Made by a program: the position numbers and the translations under genes | Assembly (NCBI RefSeq): GCF_029946505.1 | Contig: NZ_JARZHG010000003.1 | Location: 124,001-188,000 of the forward strand | Direction of reading: 5' to 3' | Length of the DNA: 64,000 nt | From: Polyangium sp. y55x31 | Lineage (GTDB): Bacteria; Myxococcota_A; Polyangia; Polyangiales; Polyangiaceae | Shown here: positions 18,643 to 29,362 of the stretch, one piece after another | Layout: each line of letters starts with the position of its first letter | How positions within the stretch are numbered: position 1 is the stretch's first letter | The notes under the pieces: generated by a model | Database searches by the model: none | The model's input: only the letters and a program-made list of their open reading frames with translations | What the model was told of the DNA's origin: nothing

Positions 18643-19458
18643 GTGCCTACACGGAAGAAGAAAAAGCCCAAGCTGGCCGTCTTCAAATTCGCCTCCTGCG
18701 ATGGGTGCCAGCTCAGCCTCCTCGATTGCGAGGACGAGCTGCTCCTCCTGGCCGACGCCGTTCGGATCGCGAGCTTCGCCGAGGCGTCGAGCGGGGTCCT
18801 CCGGGGCCCGTACGACATCAGCCTGGTCGAGGGGTCGATCACCACACTGCACGACGTCGAGCGCATCCGCGAGGTCCGCGCCCAGTCGCGTGTCCTCGTC
18901 ACCATCGGCGCGTGCGCCACGGCTGGCGGCGTCCAGGCGCTCCGCAACTTCCGTGACGTGAAGGAATTCGCGCGCATCGTCTATGCGCGACCGGAGTACA
19001 TCGACACGCTCGCGACCTCGACGCCCATCGCGGACCACGTGAAGGTCGATTACGAGCTCCGCGGTTGCCCCATCGACAAGCGCCAGCTCCTCGCGGTGCT
19101 CTCGGCGCTCCTCTCCGATCGAAAGCCGTCGATCGCGAGCCACTCGGTGTGCGTGCAATGCAAGCTGCGCGGGAACGTCTGTGTCATGGTCGCGCACGGG
19201 ACGCCTTGCCTCGGCCCGGTCACGCACGCGGGCTGTGGGGCCCTCTGCCCGACGTACCACCGCGGTTGTTATGGCTGCTTCGGCCCGGCCGAGACGACCC
19301 ATACGGGCGGGCTCGAGTGGGCGCTCGTCGCCGCGGGCGCGAGCCACGAGGACATCGCGCGCACGTACGCCACGTTCAACGCGGCCGCGCCGCCGTTCCG
19401 GAGGGCGCAGGAAGAGCAGCTCGTGCAGATCCGGCCGAAGGAGGGGGGCCGTGGCTAG
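18643..19458 (+). CDS. hyhS: NAD(P)-linked [NiFe] hydrogenase, delta (small) subunit
   Basis: The small subunit holds the Fe-S clusters nearest the NiFe site. After a basic N-terminus, [19 protein letters not shown] provides the proximal-cluster Cxx[25 protein letters not shown] and the C-terminal cluster ligands in [30 protein letters not shown] and RGCYGCFGP follow. There is no twin-arginine leader, so the enzyme is cytoplasmic, in line with a NAD(P)-coupled role. The start is GTG one base after the gamma-subunit stop; the gene end overlaps the large-subunit start by 8 bp. Confidence 0.92.
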   Translation: MPTRKKKKPKLAVFKFASCDGCQLSLLDCEDELLLLADAVRIASFAEASSGVLRGPYDISLVEGSITTLHDVERIREVRAQSRVLVTIGACATAGGVQALRNFRDVKEFARIVYARPEYIDTLATSTPIADHVKVDYELRGCPIDKRQLLAVLSALLSDRKPSIASHSVCVQCKLRGNVCVMVAHGTPCLGPVTHAGCGALCPTYHRGCYGCFGPAETTHTGGLEWALVAAGASHEDIARTYATFNAAAPPFRRAQEEQLVQIRPKEGGRG

Positions 19459-20740
19459 GACGATCAAGGTCGATTCCCTCGCTCGCGTCGAGGGCGAGGG
19501 GGCGCTCATCATCCGGTTCAAGGGGGACAAACCCACGGCGGTCGAGCTGCGTATCTTCGAGCCGCCTCGTTTCTTCGAGGCGTTCCTGCGCGGCAGGGCG
19601 TACCTCGAAGTCCCCGATATCGTCGCACGTATCTGCGGCATCTGTCCCGTCGCTTATCAGATGAGCGCCTGCCACGCCATCGAGGATGCGCTCGGCATAC
19701 GGGCGGACGGCATGCTCCGCGCGCTTCGGCGTCTGCTCTACTGCGGCGAGTGGATCGAGAGCCACGGGCTGCACGTGTTCATGCTGCACGCGCCCGATTT
19801 CCTGGGCTACGAGGACGCGATCGCGATGGCGAAGGACCACCGCGAATGGGTCACGCGCGGCCTCGGCATCAAGAAGGCTGGGAATGCGATCGTGGCCGCC
19901 CTCGGCGGACGGGAGATCCATCCGATCAACGTCAAGGTCGGCGGGTTCTACCGCGTGCCGACCCGCGCTGAGCTATCGGCGCTCTTGCCCGTGCTGGAAA
20001 CCGCGCTCGGAGATGCGGAGCTGTGCCTCGACTGGGCGGCGCGGTTCGATTTCCCGGCGTTCGAGCGCGATTACGAGTTCGTCGCGCTGCGCCACGCGGA
20101 GGAGTACCCGTTCTGCGAGGGTCGCATCGTCTCGAACAAGGGCCTCGACATCGACCTGCACGCGTACGAGGAGCACTTTGCCGAGCAGCAAGTGCCGCAC
20201 TCGACCGCGCTGCACTCGGTCGTTCGCGGCCGAGGCGACTATCAGTGCGGGCCGCTCGCTCGATTCAACCTGAACTTCGATCGGCTCGGCGGACGGGCCC
20301 GTGACGCCGCACAGCGCGTGGAGTTCGTCCCGCCTTGCCACAATGTATACAAGAGCCTGCTCGCGCGTATGGTCGAGATCATCCAGGCGCTCGACGAGGC
20401 GATCCGCATCATCCACGGGTACGCGCCGCCCGACGCGCCCGCGATCGCGGTGGCCCCGCGCAGGGCCACGGGACATGGCTGCACGGAGGCGCCGCGCGGC
20501 ATGCTCTGGCACAAATACACGCTGGACGAGGCCGGGCTCGTCGAGGACGCCCGCATCGTTCCGCCCACCTCCCAGAACCAGAAATGCATCGAGCAGGATC
20601 TCTGGCAGCTTGCCCCGACGCTCGCCGCGATGCCCCACGCGGCGGCCACGCGGCGGGCCGAGCAGGCCGTGCGTAATTTCGATCCCTGCATCTCCTGCTC
20701 GACCCACTTTTTGCGCCTCGCAATCGAGCGGGAGGATTGA
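19451..20740 (+). CDS. hyhL: NAD(P)-linked [NiFe] hydrogenase, alpha (large, catalytic) subunit
   Basis: The large subunit carries the NiFe(CN)2CO centre. The L1 motif RICGICP gives Cys62/Cys65, and the L2 motif DPCISCSTH gives Cys413/Cys416 with His419. Ten residues ([10 protein letters not shown]) follow that His and would be removed by the maturation protease encoded next. All four ligands are Cys; no selenocysteine is used. The 429-residue size and neighbours match group 3b. Translation begins at GTG 19451 inside the small-subunit tail, so the two subunits are coupled. Confidence 0.94.
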   Translation: MARTIKVDSLARVEGEGALIIRFKGDKPTAVELRIFEPPRFFEAFLRGRAYLEVPDIVARICGICPVAYQMSACHAIEDALGIRADGMLRALRRLLYCGEWIESHGLHVFMLHAPDFLGYEDAIAMAKDHREWVTRGLGIKKAGNAIVAALGGREIHPINVKVGGFYRVPTRAELSALLPVLETALGDAELCLDWAARFDFPAFERDYEFVALRHAEEYPFCEGRIVSNKGLDIDLHAYEEHFAEQQVPHSTALHSVVRGRGDYQCGPLARFNLNFDRLGGRARDAAQRVEFVPPCHNVYKSLLARMVEIIQALDEAIRIIHGYAPPDAPAIAVAPRRATGHGCTEAPRGMLWHKYTLDEAGLVEDARIVPPTSQNQKCIEQDLWQLAPTLAAMPHAAATRRAEQAVRNFDPCISCSTHFLRLAIERED

Positions 20741-20741
20741 T

Positions 20742-21203
20742 GTGATCGTTCGCGTGATTGGTATGGGTCAGCGTGCGGCAGGCGATGATGGAGTGGGTCC
20801 GGCCGTGCTCGACGCATTGCGCGCCCAGGGCGCAGGCGAAGGCGTCGATCTCTGCGAGGTGGACGAGCCCTCGGCGCTTCTGCCCCTTCTAGAAGGCGCG
20901 CGTCGCGTCATCCTCGTGGACGCGGTTCTGGGGGGCGGCGGCACGGGCACGGTGCACGTGCTCGCGGAGGAGGCGCTCGACGCACGCGATATCGCACCCC
21001 TTTCGACGCACGGGCTGACCGTGGGGCAGGTCCTCGGGCTCGCCCGCGCGATCGGCCCCGAAAAGGTCTGTCGCGACATCTCGATCGTGGCGATCTCCGT
21101 CGAGCGCCCGGCCTGCCTCGCGTATGGCCTGTCGCCCGAGGCGCTCGCCGCCGTCCCGCGCGCGGTCGAGGCCGTGCGAAACCTCGTCGCGGGAGCGAGC
21201 TGA
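20742..21203 (+). CDS. hydrogenase maturation protease (HyaD/HycI type)
   Basis: This endopeptidase trims the large-subunit C-terminus after nickel insertion. GMGQRAAGDDGVGPAVL is the M52 N-terminal motif with the metal-sensing acidic pair, RVILVDAV and LSTHGLTVGQVL supply the other conserved Asp and His. It begins with GTG one base after the large-subunit stop and is 153 residues long, normal for the family. Its probable substrate is the adjacent HyhL ten-residue tail. Confidence 0.9.
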   Translation: MIVRVIGMGQRAAGDDGVGPAVLDALRAQGAGEGVDLCEVDEPSALLPLLEGARRVILVDAVLGGGGTGTVHVLAEEALDARDIAPLSTHGLTVGQVLGLARAIGPEKVCRDISIVAISVERPACLAYGLSPEALAAVPRAVEAVRNLVAGAS

Positions 21204-21226
21204 AGCTGAAGAGGAGCCGACGAGAT

Positions 21227-21568
21227 ATGCACGAGTCCTCGCTGGGCAAAGAGGTTCTTCGTTTGGCGCTCGCGCGAGCCGACGACGAGGGCGCGGCACG
21301 CGTACGCGCGGTGCAAGGCTGGGTTGCCGAAACGGAGCAACTCGATCCGGAGGCGATTGCGTTTCATTTCGCCGCGCACGCCCGCGGAACCAAGGCCGAG
21401 GGGGCGCGGCTCGATCTCGTGCTCCTCCGGGTCGAGGCCGAGTGCCACGCCTGCCGGAAGACGTACCGGCCCGAGCGGCACCTGCTCCTTTGCCCTCGAT
21501 GTGGCTCGACCGAGGCCACGCTGCTGGGGCCGACGGGTCTCGGCATCGATTGCATGGAAGTTGATTGA
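21227..21568 (+). CDS. hypA: hydrogenase nickel metallochaperone HypA
   Basis: HypA delivers nickel to the large subunit. The N-terminus MHESSLGKEVLRLAL is the nickel-site region (His2 conserved), and the zinc site is CHAC-x(12)-LCPRCGS. At 113 residues it has the family's usual length. HypA normally works with the GTPase HypB, which is not encoded anywhere in this window. A start-proximal GAAGAGGAG precedes ATG 21227. Confidence 0.95.
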   Translation: MHESSLGKEVLRLALARADDEGAARVRAVQGWVAETEQLDPEAIAFHFAAHARGTKAEGARLDLVLLRVEAECHACRKTYRPERHLLLCPRCGSTEATLLGPTGLGIDCMEVD

Positions 21569-21577
21569 GGGGGCGGT

Positions 21578-23863
21578 ATGGCGCGCGTGTCCTTGCAAGT
21601 GGAGGGGGTCGTTCAGGGCGTGGGCTTCCGGCCGTTCGTCTATTGCAAGGCCACGGCGCTCGGTTTGTCGGGCTGGGTCAGGAACGGCTGTTGCGCCGTG
21701 GAAATCGAGGCCGAGGGTTCTCCCGAGGAGATCGAGGAGTTCGTCCGCGCGCTCGCGTTCGACTTGCCCAAGCCAGGCGCCGTCACGCGAATCGAGCGCC
21801 GCGAGCTACCCGCGCGCACGGGCGCGGCGCAACCTTCCGGTTTCTCGATCCTGCCGAGCGAGGAGGGCACGCGGCCGGCGCCGCTGCTACCCGCCGATCT
21901 CGCAACCTGTGCCGATTGCATGGCAGAGACCCTCGCCCAGGAGGGCCGGCGCCGCGGTTATCCCTTCACCACGTGCGCCCGCTGCGGACCGCGCTATTCC
22001 ATCATCGCATCGCTGCCCTACGATCGCGACCGCACTTCGATGCGGACCTTCGCGCTCTGCGACGAATGCAGGCACGAATACGAGGACCCGAGCAACCGTC
22101 GCTTCCACGCCGAGACGATCGCCTGCCCGCGCTGCGGCCCCCGTCTTTCCCTGCTGTCGCCTGCGGGGGAGGAGATCGCCGAGGCGGATCGCGCGCTCCG
22201 AGCCGCCGCATCGGCGCTGCGTGCGGGCCGCGTCGTCGCGCTGCGGGGCGTGGGGGGATTCCAGCTCCTCGTGGACGCGACGGATGGCGATGCGGTGAGG
22301 GTGCTCCGCCGCCGGAAGCGGCGCGATGAGAAGCCTTTTGCAGTGCTCTTCGCCGACGCGCGCGCCGCAGGTTCGGCGGCCGTGCTCTCTGCCGAGGAGA
22401 TGCGCGCGCTCGCGGGCCCGGAGGCGCCCATCGTGCTCGCGCGCTGCCGAGTGCCCTCCGTCCTCGCCCCCGAGGTGGCGCCGCGAAGCCCGCTCGTGGG
22501 CGCCATGCTGCCCGCCTCACCGCTGCACCGATTGATTGCCGAGGCCGCCGGCCGCCCGCTCGTTTGCACGAGCGGCAATCTCTCGGGGGAGCCGCTCGCC
22601 GTGGAGGTGCCCGAGGCCCTCACGCGCCTCGCGGGCATCGCCGATCTGTTTCTCGTTCATGACCGGCCCATTGTGCGGGCCGTGGACGACGCCGTGGTGC
22701 GTGCGGGCCCGGACGGCATTTCCGTGATCCGGCGCGCCCGAGGGTTCGCGCCCCTCTCCGTCGCGCGATGGGCCGCCGATGTACCCGTTCTCGCCGTGGG
22801 CGCGCACCTGAAAAGCACGATCACACTCGCCGCGGCTGGCGAGCTTTTGATGAGCCAGCATCTCGGCGATCTGGATGGCCCCGCCGCCGTGGATCTGCTC
22901 GAGCGCACGGCAAGGGACATGACCCGCTTCTTCGACCTGCGCCCATCGGTCATTGCATGCGATCTGCACCCGGATTACGCGTCGAGCCGCCTTGCCGAGC
23001 GACTTGCACGCGAATGGGGAGCAGAGCTCGTGCGCGTGCAGCACCACCACGCCCACGTGATGTCCGTGGTGGCCGAGCACGGCCTGGACGAAGGTGAAGT
23101 GCTCGGGCTCGCGTGGGATGGTGTGGGGCTCGGGGCAGACGGCAGCGCGTGGGGTGGCGAGGCGCTCGTCGCGAGCGCCTCCGGCTTCTGCCGCGTCGCG
23201 CACCTTCGGCCATTCCACCTACCGGGCGGCGATCGGGCCGCCCGCGAGCCGCGTCGGAGCGCGCTCGGCCTGCTTCACGCGACCCTCGGCCCGGACACTC
23301 TCACGGCGGCGCGCGGGCTATGGGATGAATCCGCCGCGTCCAGTCTGCTCGCGGCGATGGACCGCGGGTTTGCGGTATCGCTCTCGACCAGCGTGGGGCG
23401 TCTCTTCGACGCGGTCGCGGCGCTTCTCGGCCTGCGGAATACATGCTCGTTCGAAGGGCAGGCGGCCATGGAACTGGAATGGTTCGCCGCGACGCACCCC
23501 GATCCGCGCCCGGAGCCTTATGCATTGCCACTTCTGGACGGGGCCCCCGCGGTCGCCGACACGGGGCCACTCGTGCGGGCCGTATTGACGGATCGGGCCG
23601 CCGGTCGGCCGCTCGCCGAGATTGCGGCTCGATTCCACGCGAGCCTGGTCGAGCTCGGCGCCCGTGTTGCGGAGCGAGTGAATCTGCCCCGCGTGGTGCT
23701 CGCGGGCGGCTGCTTCCAGAATGATCTGCTCACGCGCGCGCTCGCCTCGCGGCTGCGCGCCGACGGATTCGACGTGCGCCTGCCGGTACGCGTCCCGACG
23801 AACGACGGTGGGATCTCCGTGGGCCAGGCGGCGATTGCCGCGTATCGAACGGGAGGACGGTGA
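21578..23863 (+). CDS. hypF: carbamoyltransferase HypF
   Basis: HypF makes thiocarbamate on HypE from carbamoyl phosphate, the source of the cyanide ligands. The 761 residues show in order an acylphosphatase domain ([18 protein letters not shown]), four zinc CxxC knuckles (CADC, CARC, CDEC, CPRC), a YrdC-like domain ([32 protein letters not shown]) and a Kae1-like carbamoyltransferase domain ([36 protein letters not shown]). It is full length. The stop overlaps the hypC start. Confidence 0.95.
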   Translation: MARVSLQVEGVVQGVGFRPFVYCKATALGLSGWVRNGCCAVEIEAEGSPEEIEEFVRALAFDLPKPGAVTRIERRELPARTGAAQPSGFSILPSEEGTRPAPLLPADLATCADCMAETLAQEGRRRGYPFTTCARCGPRYSIIASLPYDRDRTSMRTFALCDECRHEYEDPSNRRFHAETIACPRCGPRLSLLSPAGEEIAEADRALRAAASALRAGRVVALRGVGGFQLLVDATDGDAVRVLRRRKRRDEKPFAVLFADARAAGSAAVLSAEEMRALAGPEAPIVLARCRVPSVLAPEVAPRSPLVGAMLPASPLHRLIAEAAGRPLVCTSGNLSGEPLAVEVPEALTRLAGIADLFLVHDRPIVRAVDDAVVRAGPDGISVIRRARGFAPLSVARWAADVPVLAVGAHLKSTITLAAAGELLMSQHLGDLDGPAAVDLLERTARDMTRFFDLRPSVIACDLHPDYASSRLAERLAREWGAELVRVQHHHAHVMSVVAEHGLDEGEVLGLAWDGVGLGADGSAWGGEALVASASGFCRVAHLRPFHLPGGDRAAREPRRSALGLLHATLGPDTLTAARGLWDESAASSLLAAMDRGFAVSLSTSVGRLFDAVAALLGLRNTCSFEGQAAMELEWFAATHPDPRPEPYALPLLDGAPAVADTGPLVRAVLTDRAAGRPLAEIAARFHASLVELGARVAERVNLPRVVLAGGCFQNDLLTRALASRLRADGFDVRLPVRVPTNDGGISVGQAAIAAYRTGGR

Positions 23864-24123
23864 TGTGTCTCGGAGTGCCGGACCAGATCCTGGATGTGCG
23901 GGAGGGCGATCTCCGGTATGGGCACGTCGCATTCGGCGGCGTCGTGCGGGACGTGTGCCTCGAATACGTGCCCGAGGCGTGCGAGGGAGACTGGGTGATC
24001 GTACACGTGGGATTCGCGATCACCCGCATCGACGAGGCCGAGGCCGCCCGCGTCTTCTCCTACCTGGAGGAGATCGGCGACCTTGGCGAGCTCGGGCGCC
24101 GGCCGCACGGGAGGATCGAATGA
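23863..24123 (+). CDS. hypC: hydrogenase assembly chaperone HypC
   Basis: HypC carries the Fe(CN)2CO group between HypD and the large subunit, using Cys2. The 86-residue protein begins [10 protein letters not shown], the family signature, and has the following beta-barrel residues ([29 protein letters not shown]). ATG 23863 puts Cys at position 2 and overlaps the hypF stop; a GTG one codon earlier in frame would not. Confidence 0.95.
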   Translation: MCLGVPDQILDVREGDLRYGHVAFGGVVRDVCLEYVPEACEGDWVIVHVGFAITRIDEAEAARVFSYLEEIGDLGELGRRPHGRIE

Positions 24124-25211
24124 GGTACGTGGATGAGTACCGGGACGCCGATGTCTGCCGCCGCTACGCCGCGGCCATCACCGCGAGGGTCACGCGCGCG
24201 TGGCGCATCATGGAGGTCTGCGGCGGCCAGACGCACTCCATCGTACGCTTCGGCATCGACGCGTTGCTCCCGCCTGGGCTCGAGCTCTTGCACGGCCCCG
24301 GCTGTCCCGTATGCGTGACGCCCCTGGAGATGATCGACCGTGCCGTCGCCATTGCGGCCAAGCCCGGGGTGATCTTTTGCTCGTTCGGCGACATGCTGCG
24401 CGTGCCGGGAACGCGCTCGGACCTCCTCTGTGCGAAGAGCGAGGGTGCCGACGTGCGCATCGTCTATTCGCCGCTCGACGCGCTGGAGATTGCCCGCCAG
24501 AACCCGGGCAGAGAGGTCGTGTTTTTCGGGGTCGGCTTCGAGACCACGGCGCCAGCGAATGCCATGGCCATACGCGAGGCGCGGCGGCGCGGCATATGCA
24601 ACTTCTCGATGCTCGTCTCACACGTGCTCGTGCCCCCGGCGCTCTCCGCGATCCTCTTTTCGCCGGATTGCCGGGTCGACGCCTTCCTCGCAGCGGGCCA
24701 TGTGTGCACGGTGATGGGCACGGACGAGTACCGGCCCATCGCCGCGCGCCATCGCACGCCCATCGTTGTCACGGGCTTCGAGCCGGCGGACCTTCTGCAG
24801 GGCATTCACATGTGCGTCGTGCAGCTCGAGGAGGGGCGCGCGGAGGTCGAGAACCAGTACGCGCGATCGGCGCGCCCGGAGGGCAACCGCGAGGCGATGC
24901 GCGTCGTCGCGGAGGTGTTCAGGGTCGTACCGCGGAAGTGGCGTGGAATCGGCGATATCCCGGAGAGTGGGCTCGGGCTCCGCCCCGAGTACGCGCAGCA
25001 CGACGCGGAGGCGCGTTTCAATGTGGGGACCATCTCGACCGAGGAGCCGTCGGTCTGCATCAGCGGCCTGGTGCTGCAAGGGCTCGAAAAACCCTCGGCC
25101 TGCCTGGCATTTGGCACGCGCTGCACGCCCGAGACACCGCTCGGAGCGACGATGGTGTCCTCCGAGGGCGCCTGCGCGGCCTACTATCGTTACCGGAGGG
25201 CTGGGTCGTGA
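24120..25211 (+). CDS. hypD: hydrogenase formation protein HypD
   Basis: HypD is the Fe-S scaffold on which Fe(CN)2CO is assembled with HypC and HypE. Conserved motifs are [36 protein letters not shown] and the C-terminal four-Cys cluster region ([35 protein letters not shown]). The 363-residue length is standard. It overlaps hypC by 4 bp and hypE by 4 bp. Confidence 0.95.
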   Translation: MRYVDEYRDADVCRRYAAAITARVTRAWRIMEVCGGQTHSIVRFGIDALLPPGLELLHGPGCPVCVTPLEMIDRAVAIAAKPGVIFCSFGDMLRVPGTRSDLLCAKSEGADVRIVYSPLDALEIARQNPGREVVFFGVGFETTAPANAMAIREARRRGICNFSMLVSHVLVPPALSAILFSPDCRVDAFLAAGHVCTVMGTDEYRPIAARHRTPIVVTGFEPADLLQGIHMCVVQLEEGRAEVENQYARSARPEGNREAMRVVAEVFRVVPRKWRGIGDIPESGLGLRPEYAQHDAEARFNVGTISTEEPSVCISGLVLQGLEKPSACLAFGTRCTPETPLGATMVSSEGACAAYYRYRRAGS

Positions 25212-26269
25212 CCGCGCGCGATTTCGATCTCGCATGCCCGGCGCCGCTCCGGCACTGGACCGTGCAGCTCGCGCACGGCGGCGGAGGTCGTCTGTCACGC
25301 GAGCTCGTCGAGCAGATTTTCATGCCCGCGTTCGGAGGCGCCGCGCTATCCGCGCGGCACGATAGCGCGGTCGTGGAGGCTCCCAAGGGCCGCATCGCGA
25401 TGACCACCGATGGCTACGTGGTGCGGCCGCTGTTCTTCCCGGGCGGAGACATTGGCAAGCTCGCCGTTTGCGGCACGATCAACGACCTCGCCATGACCGG
25501 TGCTGCGCCCCGCTGGCTCGCGGTTGCCTTCGTGCTGGAGGAGGGCCTTCCCATGGCCGACCTCATCCGTGTGGTCGCCTCGATGCGCGACGTCGCCCGC
25601 GCGTCGGGGATGGAGATCGTCACGGGTGACACGAAAGTCGTGGATCGCGGCAAGGGAGACGGCATGTTTGTCACGACGACCGGTGTGGGCATCGTGCCGG
25701 AGGGGATCACGATCGAGCCTCGCGAGGTTCGGCCGGGCGACGAGGTGCTCGTGAGCGGCGACCTCGGGCGGCATGGAATCGCGGTGCTCTCGATGCGCGA
25801 GGGGCTGACGATCACGGGGGCGCTCGAGAGCGATTGCGCGCCGCTCGACGGGCTCGTCGCCGCGCTGCTCTCGGCAGGTGTCGTGCCGCATTGCCTTCGC
25901 GATCCGACGCGCGGCGGGCTCGCCTCGGCGCTCAATGAGATCGCCGTGGATGCGGGCGTCGACATCGAGATCGACGAGCGCGCAGTTCCCGTGAACGAGA
26001 CGGTGGCCGGCGCGTGCGAGCTCTTCGGACTCGATCCGCTTTATGTCGCGTGCGAGGGCCGGTTTGTCGCGTTCGTGCCGGAGGAGCACGCGGCGGCGGC
26101 CATCGAGGTGATGCGCGCCCATCCGGCGGCTCCGGAGCCAGCGCGGATCGGGAAAGTCCTCGACAACGCGGCGCCTGGTCGGGCCGGCCGGGTCACGCTC
26201 CGAAGTCGTCTTGGCACGAGCCGGTTGCTCGACATCCCTGCGGGCGAGCAGCTCCCGAGGATTTGCTGA
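25208..26269 (+). CDS. hypE: hydrogenase dehydratase/carrier HypE
   Basis: HypE dehydrates the carbamoyl group on its C-terminal cysteine to a thiocyanate. It has the PurM-type ATP-binding fold: [46 protein letters not shown]. It ends in PRIC with the required terminal Cys353. Translation starts at GTG 25208 within the hypD stop region. The next gene follows by 18 bp, so the CoA-transferase appears to belong to the same transcript. Confidence 0.95.
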   Translation: MTARDFDLACPAPLRHWTVQLAHGGGGRLSRELVEQIFMPAFGGAALSARHDSAVVEAPKGRIAMTTDGYVVRPLFFPGGDIGKLAVCGTINDLAMTGAAPRWLAVAFVLEEGLPMADLIRVVASMRDVARASGMEIVTGDTKVVDRGKGDGMFVTTTGVGIVPEGITIEPREVRPGDEVLVSGDLGRHGIAVLSMREGLTITGALESDCAPLDGLVAALLSAGVVPHCLRDPTRGGLASALNEIAVDAGVDIEIDERAVPVNETVAGACELFGLDPLYVACEGRFVAFVPEEHAAAAIEVMRAHPAAPEPARIGKVLDNAAPGRAGRVTLRSRLGTSRLLDIPAGEQLPRIC

Positions 26270-26287
26270 GCCTGACGGAGGTTTCTC

Positions 26288-28138
26288 GTGGATCCCACAT
26301 CCTGGCAACAGCGCTTCTCCCACAAGATCACGACTCCTGAAGGCGCAGCGCGCTCCATCCCGCGCGGTCGCCGCATCCTCATTGGCTCGGGTGCGGCCGA
26401 GCCTGCGCGGCTCGTCGAGGCCATGGTCGAGCATGGCCATCACCTCGAAGGCAATGATATCGTCCACCTGCTCACCCTGGGACCCGCCCCCTACGTCAAA
26501 GCCGGGCTCGAATGCCGCTTCCGTCATACGGCGTTCTTCATCGGGCCGAACGTGCGCGACGCGGTGGCCGAGGGGCGTGCCGACTTCATGCCGGTCTTCC
26601 TTTCGGACATTCCCGAGCTCATCCGCTCGCGACGCGTGCGCATCGACGTCGCGCTCATCCAGGTGTCGCCGCCCGACACGCACGGCTATGTGAGCCTCGG
26701 CGTTTCCGTGGACATCGTGCGGGCCGCGATCGACGCCGCCGATCTCATTCTAGCCGAGGTCAATCCACGCATGCCCCGCACGCATGGCGATTCGTTCTTG
26801 AACGTCGATCGCATCCAGCACCTCGTGCCCGTCGACACGCCCTTGCCGACGCGTGTTGCCGAGCCGCTCGACGAGGTCGATCGCACCATTGGCCGCCATA
26901 TCGCCAGCCTCGTCCCGAACGGTGCCACATTGCAGACCGGCATTGGCAGGATCCCCGATGCTGCCCTCGCCGCGCTCGAAGAGCACCACGACCTCGGCGT
27001 GCATACCGAGATGTTTTCCGACGGCGTGATGCGCCTTGTGCTTCGCGGCGTGATCAACGGTCGCAGAAAAACGCTCCTGCCAGGCAAGCTCGTCACGTCG
27101 TTCGTGATGGGCAGCCAGGCGCTCTACGACTGGGTGCACGACAATCCCGCCGTGGAGATGCGCCCCTCGGGCTTCACGAATGACCCGTTCATCATCGCCC
27201 AGAACGACATGATGATTGCGATCAACGCGGCCCTCGCCGTCGATCTGACCGGCCAGGTCGCAGCGGACACGCTGATGGGGCGCTTCTTCTCGGGCATCGG
27301 GGGCCAGGTCGACTTCATCCGAGGTTCGGCGCGCAGCCGTGGCGGCAAGCCCATCATCGCATTGCGTTCGACGGCCAAGGAGGGCCAAGTGAGCCGCATC
27401 GTGCCGGGGCTCGAGCAAGGCGCGGGCGTCGTCACGAGCCGGGGCGATGTGCACTACGTGGTCACCGAGCACGGCACCGCCGATCTCTGGGGCAAGAACA
27501 TCCGCCAGCGCGCGCTCGCGCTCATCGATATCGCTCACCCCGATCACCGCGCTGACCTGCTCGCGGCGGCCAAGCAGCGTCGCTACGTCTTCGGCGACCA
27601 GACCTGCGCGCGCTCGGCGTACCCGTGGGAGGAGGCGCGGCGCGAGACGCTACCAGGCGGGCAGGAGGTGCTCGTGCGCCCCTTGCGCATATCGGACGAG
27701 GACGCGCTGAAGGACCTTTTGTACCGCCTTTCCGACGAGAGCACCTACCAGCGGTTCATGACGTTCAAACGCTCTCACCCGCACGAGGAGCTGCTGCAAC
27801 TCGTGCGCCTCGATTACGAGCAAAACATGGGCCTCGTGGTGATTCACAGCGACAACGGTTGCGAGGAGATCATCGGCCTCGCCCGCTACGACGTGGTCCC
27901 GGCGACGCGGAGGGCGGACATCGCTTTCGTGGTGCGCGACGAATGGCAGGGGCGCGGGGTTGGCACGCTGCTCATGCGGCGCATGGCCGAGGTGGCGCGT
28001 GCACGCGGGGTCACGGGCTTCTCTGCGAACGTGCTGGTGAGCAACAAGTCGATGATGGCTATTTTTTACAAAAGCGAGCTCCCCGTGAAAGCCACGCTTC
28101 GAGATGGCGCTTACCATGTCGAGATCGACTTTCCATGA
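26288..28138 (+). CDS. acetyl-CoA hydrolase/transferase family protein with C-terminal GNAT domain
   Basis: Residues ~1-440 are an acyl-CoA hydrolase/transferase of the 4-hydroxybutyrate CoA-transferase/acetate CoA-transferase group, with the catalytic glutamate Glu241 in HTEMFSDGVM and the motif FFSGIGGQVDFIRGSARS. Residues ~450-616 form a GNAT acetyltransferase (IGLARYDVV, DEWQGRGVGTLLMRRMAEVAR as acetyl-CoA-binding loop). Fusions of this type occur but are uncommon; the GNAT part could acetylate a partner or regulate the CoA-transferase. It is the last gene of the hydrogenase/hyp run, starts at GTG 26288, and links hydrogen metabolism to acyl-CoA or fermentation-acid use by position only. 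Confidence 0.87.
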   Translation: MDPTSWQQRFSHKITTPEGAARSIPRGRRILIGSGAAEPARLVEAMVEHGHHLEGNDIVHLLTLGPAPYVKAGLECRFRHTAFFIGPNVRDAVAEGRADFMPVFLSDIPELIRSRRVRIDVALIQVSPPDTHGYVSLGVSVDIVRAAIDAADLILAEVNPRMPRTHGDSFLNVDRIQHLVPVDTPLPTRVAEPLDEVDRTIGRHIASLVPNGATLQTGIGRIPDAALAALEEHHDLGVHTEMFSDGVMRLVLRGVINGRRKTLLPGKLVTSFVMGSQALYDWVHDNPAVEMRPSGFTNDPFIIAQNDMMIAINAALAVDLTGQVAADTLMGRFFSGIGGQVDFIRGSARSRGGKPIIALRSTAKEGQVSRIVPGLEQGAGVVTSRGDVHYVVTEHGTADLWGKNIRQRALALIDIAHPDHRADLLAAAKQRRYVFGDQTCARSAYPWEEARRETLPGGQEVLVRPLRISDEDALKDLLYRLSDESTYQRFMTFKRSHPHEELLQLVRLDYEQNMGLVVIHSDNGCEEIIGLARYDVVPATRRADIAFVVRDEWQGRGVGTLLMRRMAEVARARGVTGFSANVLVSNKSMMAIFYKSELPVKATLRDGAYHVEIDFP

Positions 28139-28386
28139 TCGTGCTTTCGATCGCTCTGCGTCGAAAATGGCGAGCGCATGCCCATCTTCGCTCAGGCCAT
28201 GGCAGGGGTTTGTTTGACGTCGCGGGCGGGAACGGCTGGGAATCGGACGCTGACCATGCTGGGCGCTCGCACTTGTTTCGAGGGAACGACGGCTGGCCGC
28301 TCCTATGCGGCGCGCAGTGGTCCTGCCGTTGGAAGCGGACCGCAGATGATTGCGGGCGCGAACGAACCCTGTGGTTGGCACCTGCA

Positions 28387-29031
28387 TCAACCGTACTTCT
28401 GACGAGGAAAGCAGCTTCGATAGACCGCAAGATCACCGGAGATCGACACGGGCGCGAGCCATGAGCGCGAGGGCAAGGGTAAATCGACGCTGCATACCCG
28501 GATCTCACGCGTCTGAGCGATCGACTCGAGGTCGTTCATGACTTGGTTGAGCCGATCACCGCTGAAGGGGCAATACAGAAAGAAGACCGAGCCGATCGTG
28601 ATGTAACGAATGATCTTCGCCGCATCGCCTTCGATCACCGACACCCGCTGTGCATTCAATCGTGCGGCGAGGCCACGTGCCTTGCGAACGAGCGCCGACT
28701 GGATCTCGACCCCAATCGCGCTCGCTCCCGTCAAAAAGTGCGTCAGCGCCGTGGCCCGCCCGAGGCCGGAGCCGACGTCCACGAACACATCGTCGGCTTG
28801 GACCTCGGCAAGCTCGATCATGCGCAGCAGCGTATCGACCGAGCACGGCAGATATGGAACGCAGCCGCGTGGCAGTTCAGGGTCGTCGTGCGGTAGCTCG
28901 CCGAGCCCAAAGACCCGATCGAGCCACCCATCGCGTTCGCCCACAGGAACGCCCGTCAGCGCCGCTCGGAATGCCAGCGGGCTCGCCCGACGCGTCGATA
29001 GCCGCCAGCGCATGATCTCAGGGTCCAACAC
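28387..29031 (-). CDS. SAM-dependent methyltransferase
   Basis: A 214-residue class I methyltransferase with motif I VFVDVGSGLGRATALTHF, an acidic loop ending GVEIQ after strand 2, and VIEGDAAKI for strand 3. The VDVGSGLGR pattern resembles DOT1-like or general methyltransferases; the substrate is unknown. GTG 29031 is preceded by GGGAGGAG; ATG 29013 is an alternative. Single gene, flanked by non-coding DNA on both sides. The 248 bases between it and the CoA-transferase hold nothing I recognise. Confidence 0.8.
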   Translation of the reverse strand: MLDPEIMRWRLSTRRASPLAFRAALTGVPVGERDGWLDRVFGLGELPHDDPELPRGCVPYLPCSVDTLLRMIELAEVQADDVFVDVGSGLGRATALTHFLTGASAIGVEIQSALVRKARGLAARLNAQRVSVIEGDAAKIIRYITIGSVFFLYCPFSGDRLNQVMNDLESIAQTREIRVCSVDLPLPSRSWLAPVSISGDLAVYRSCFPRQKYG

Positions 29032-29362
29032 GGCTCCTCCCTGCGAGCCTACCTCACGAGCGCCTGGTCGTCACCTGTGTTGCGGTAGCATCGAAGTCGC
29101 GGACAGTCGTGCCAACCACGGTGCTGCACCGGACGGCATCTCGCACGGATGTTCGGGAGCTCGGCGGAAACTTCTTGTGTGCCGCCGGTGAGCACCTGGC
29201 CGTTCGGCGGATAGCATCCGCTACACTCGGGCCGGCTGCACGGTGCGCGAGCTGCAGATTCCCTCTTGTAGGCCGGCGAAGGTCATGAGATTTATACCCT
29301 TGTGCGTCGGGGTGCTGTTCACGGATTCTGGACAGCGAACCACAGCCACGTAGGACTTCCCC
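29032..29362. other. 331-bp intergenic region between divergent genes
   Basis: This stretch separates the methyltransferase (minus strand) and the GNAT gene (plus strand). I see no credible coding frame with a start site, no tRNA-like cloverleaf and no strong hairpin. It presumably carries the two divergent promoters. Confidence 0.5.

Noticed and set aside
28141-28464. Plus-strand frame after the CoA-transferase gene
   Set aside because: No ribosome site, no recognisable motif, and it runs into the opposite-strand methyltransferase gene; treated as non-coding.
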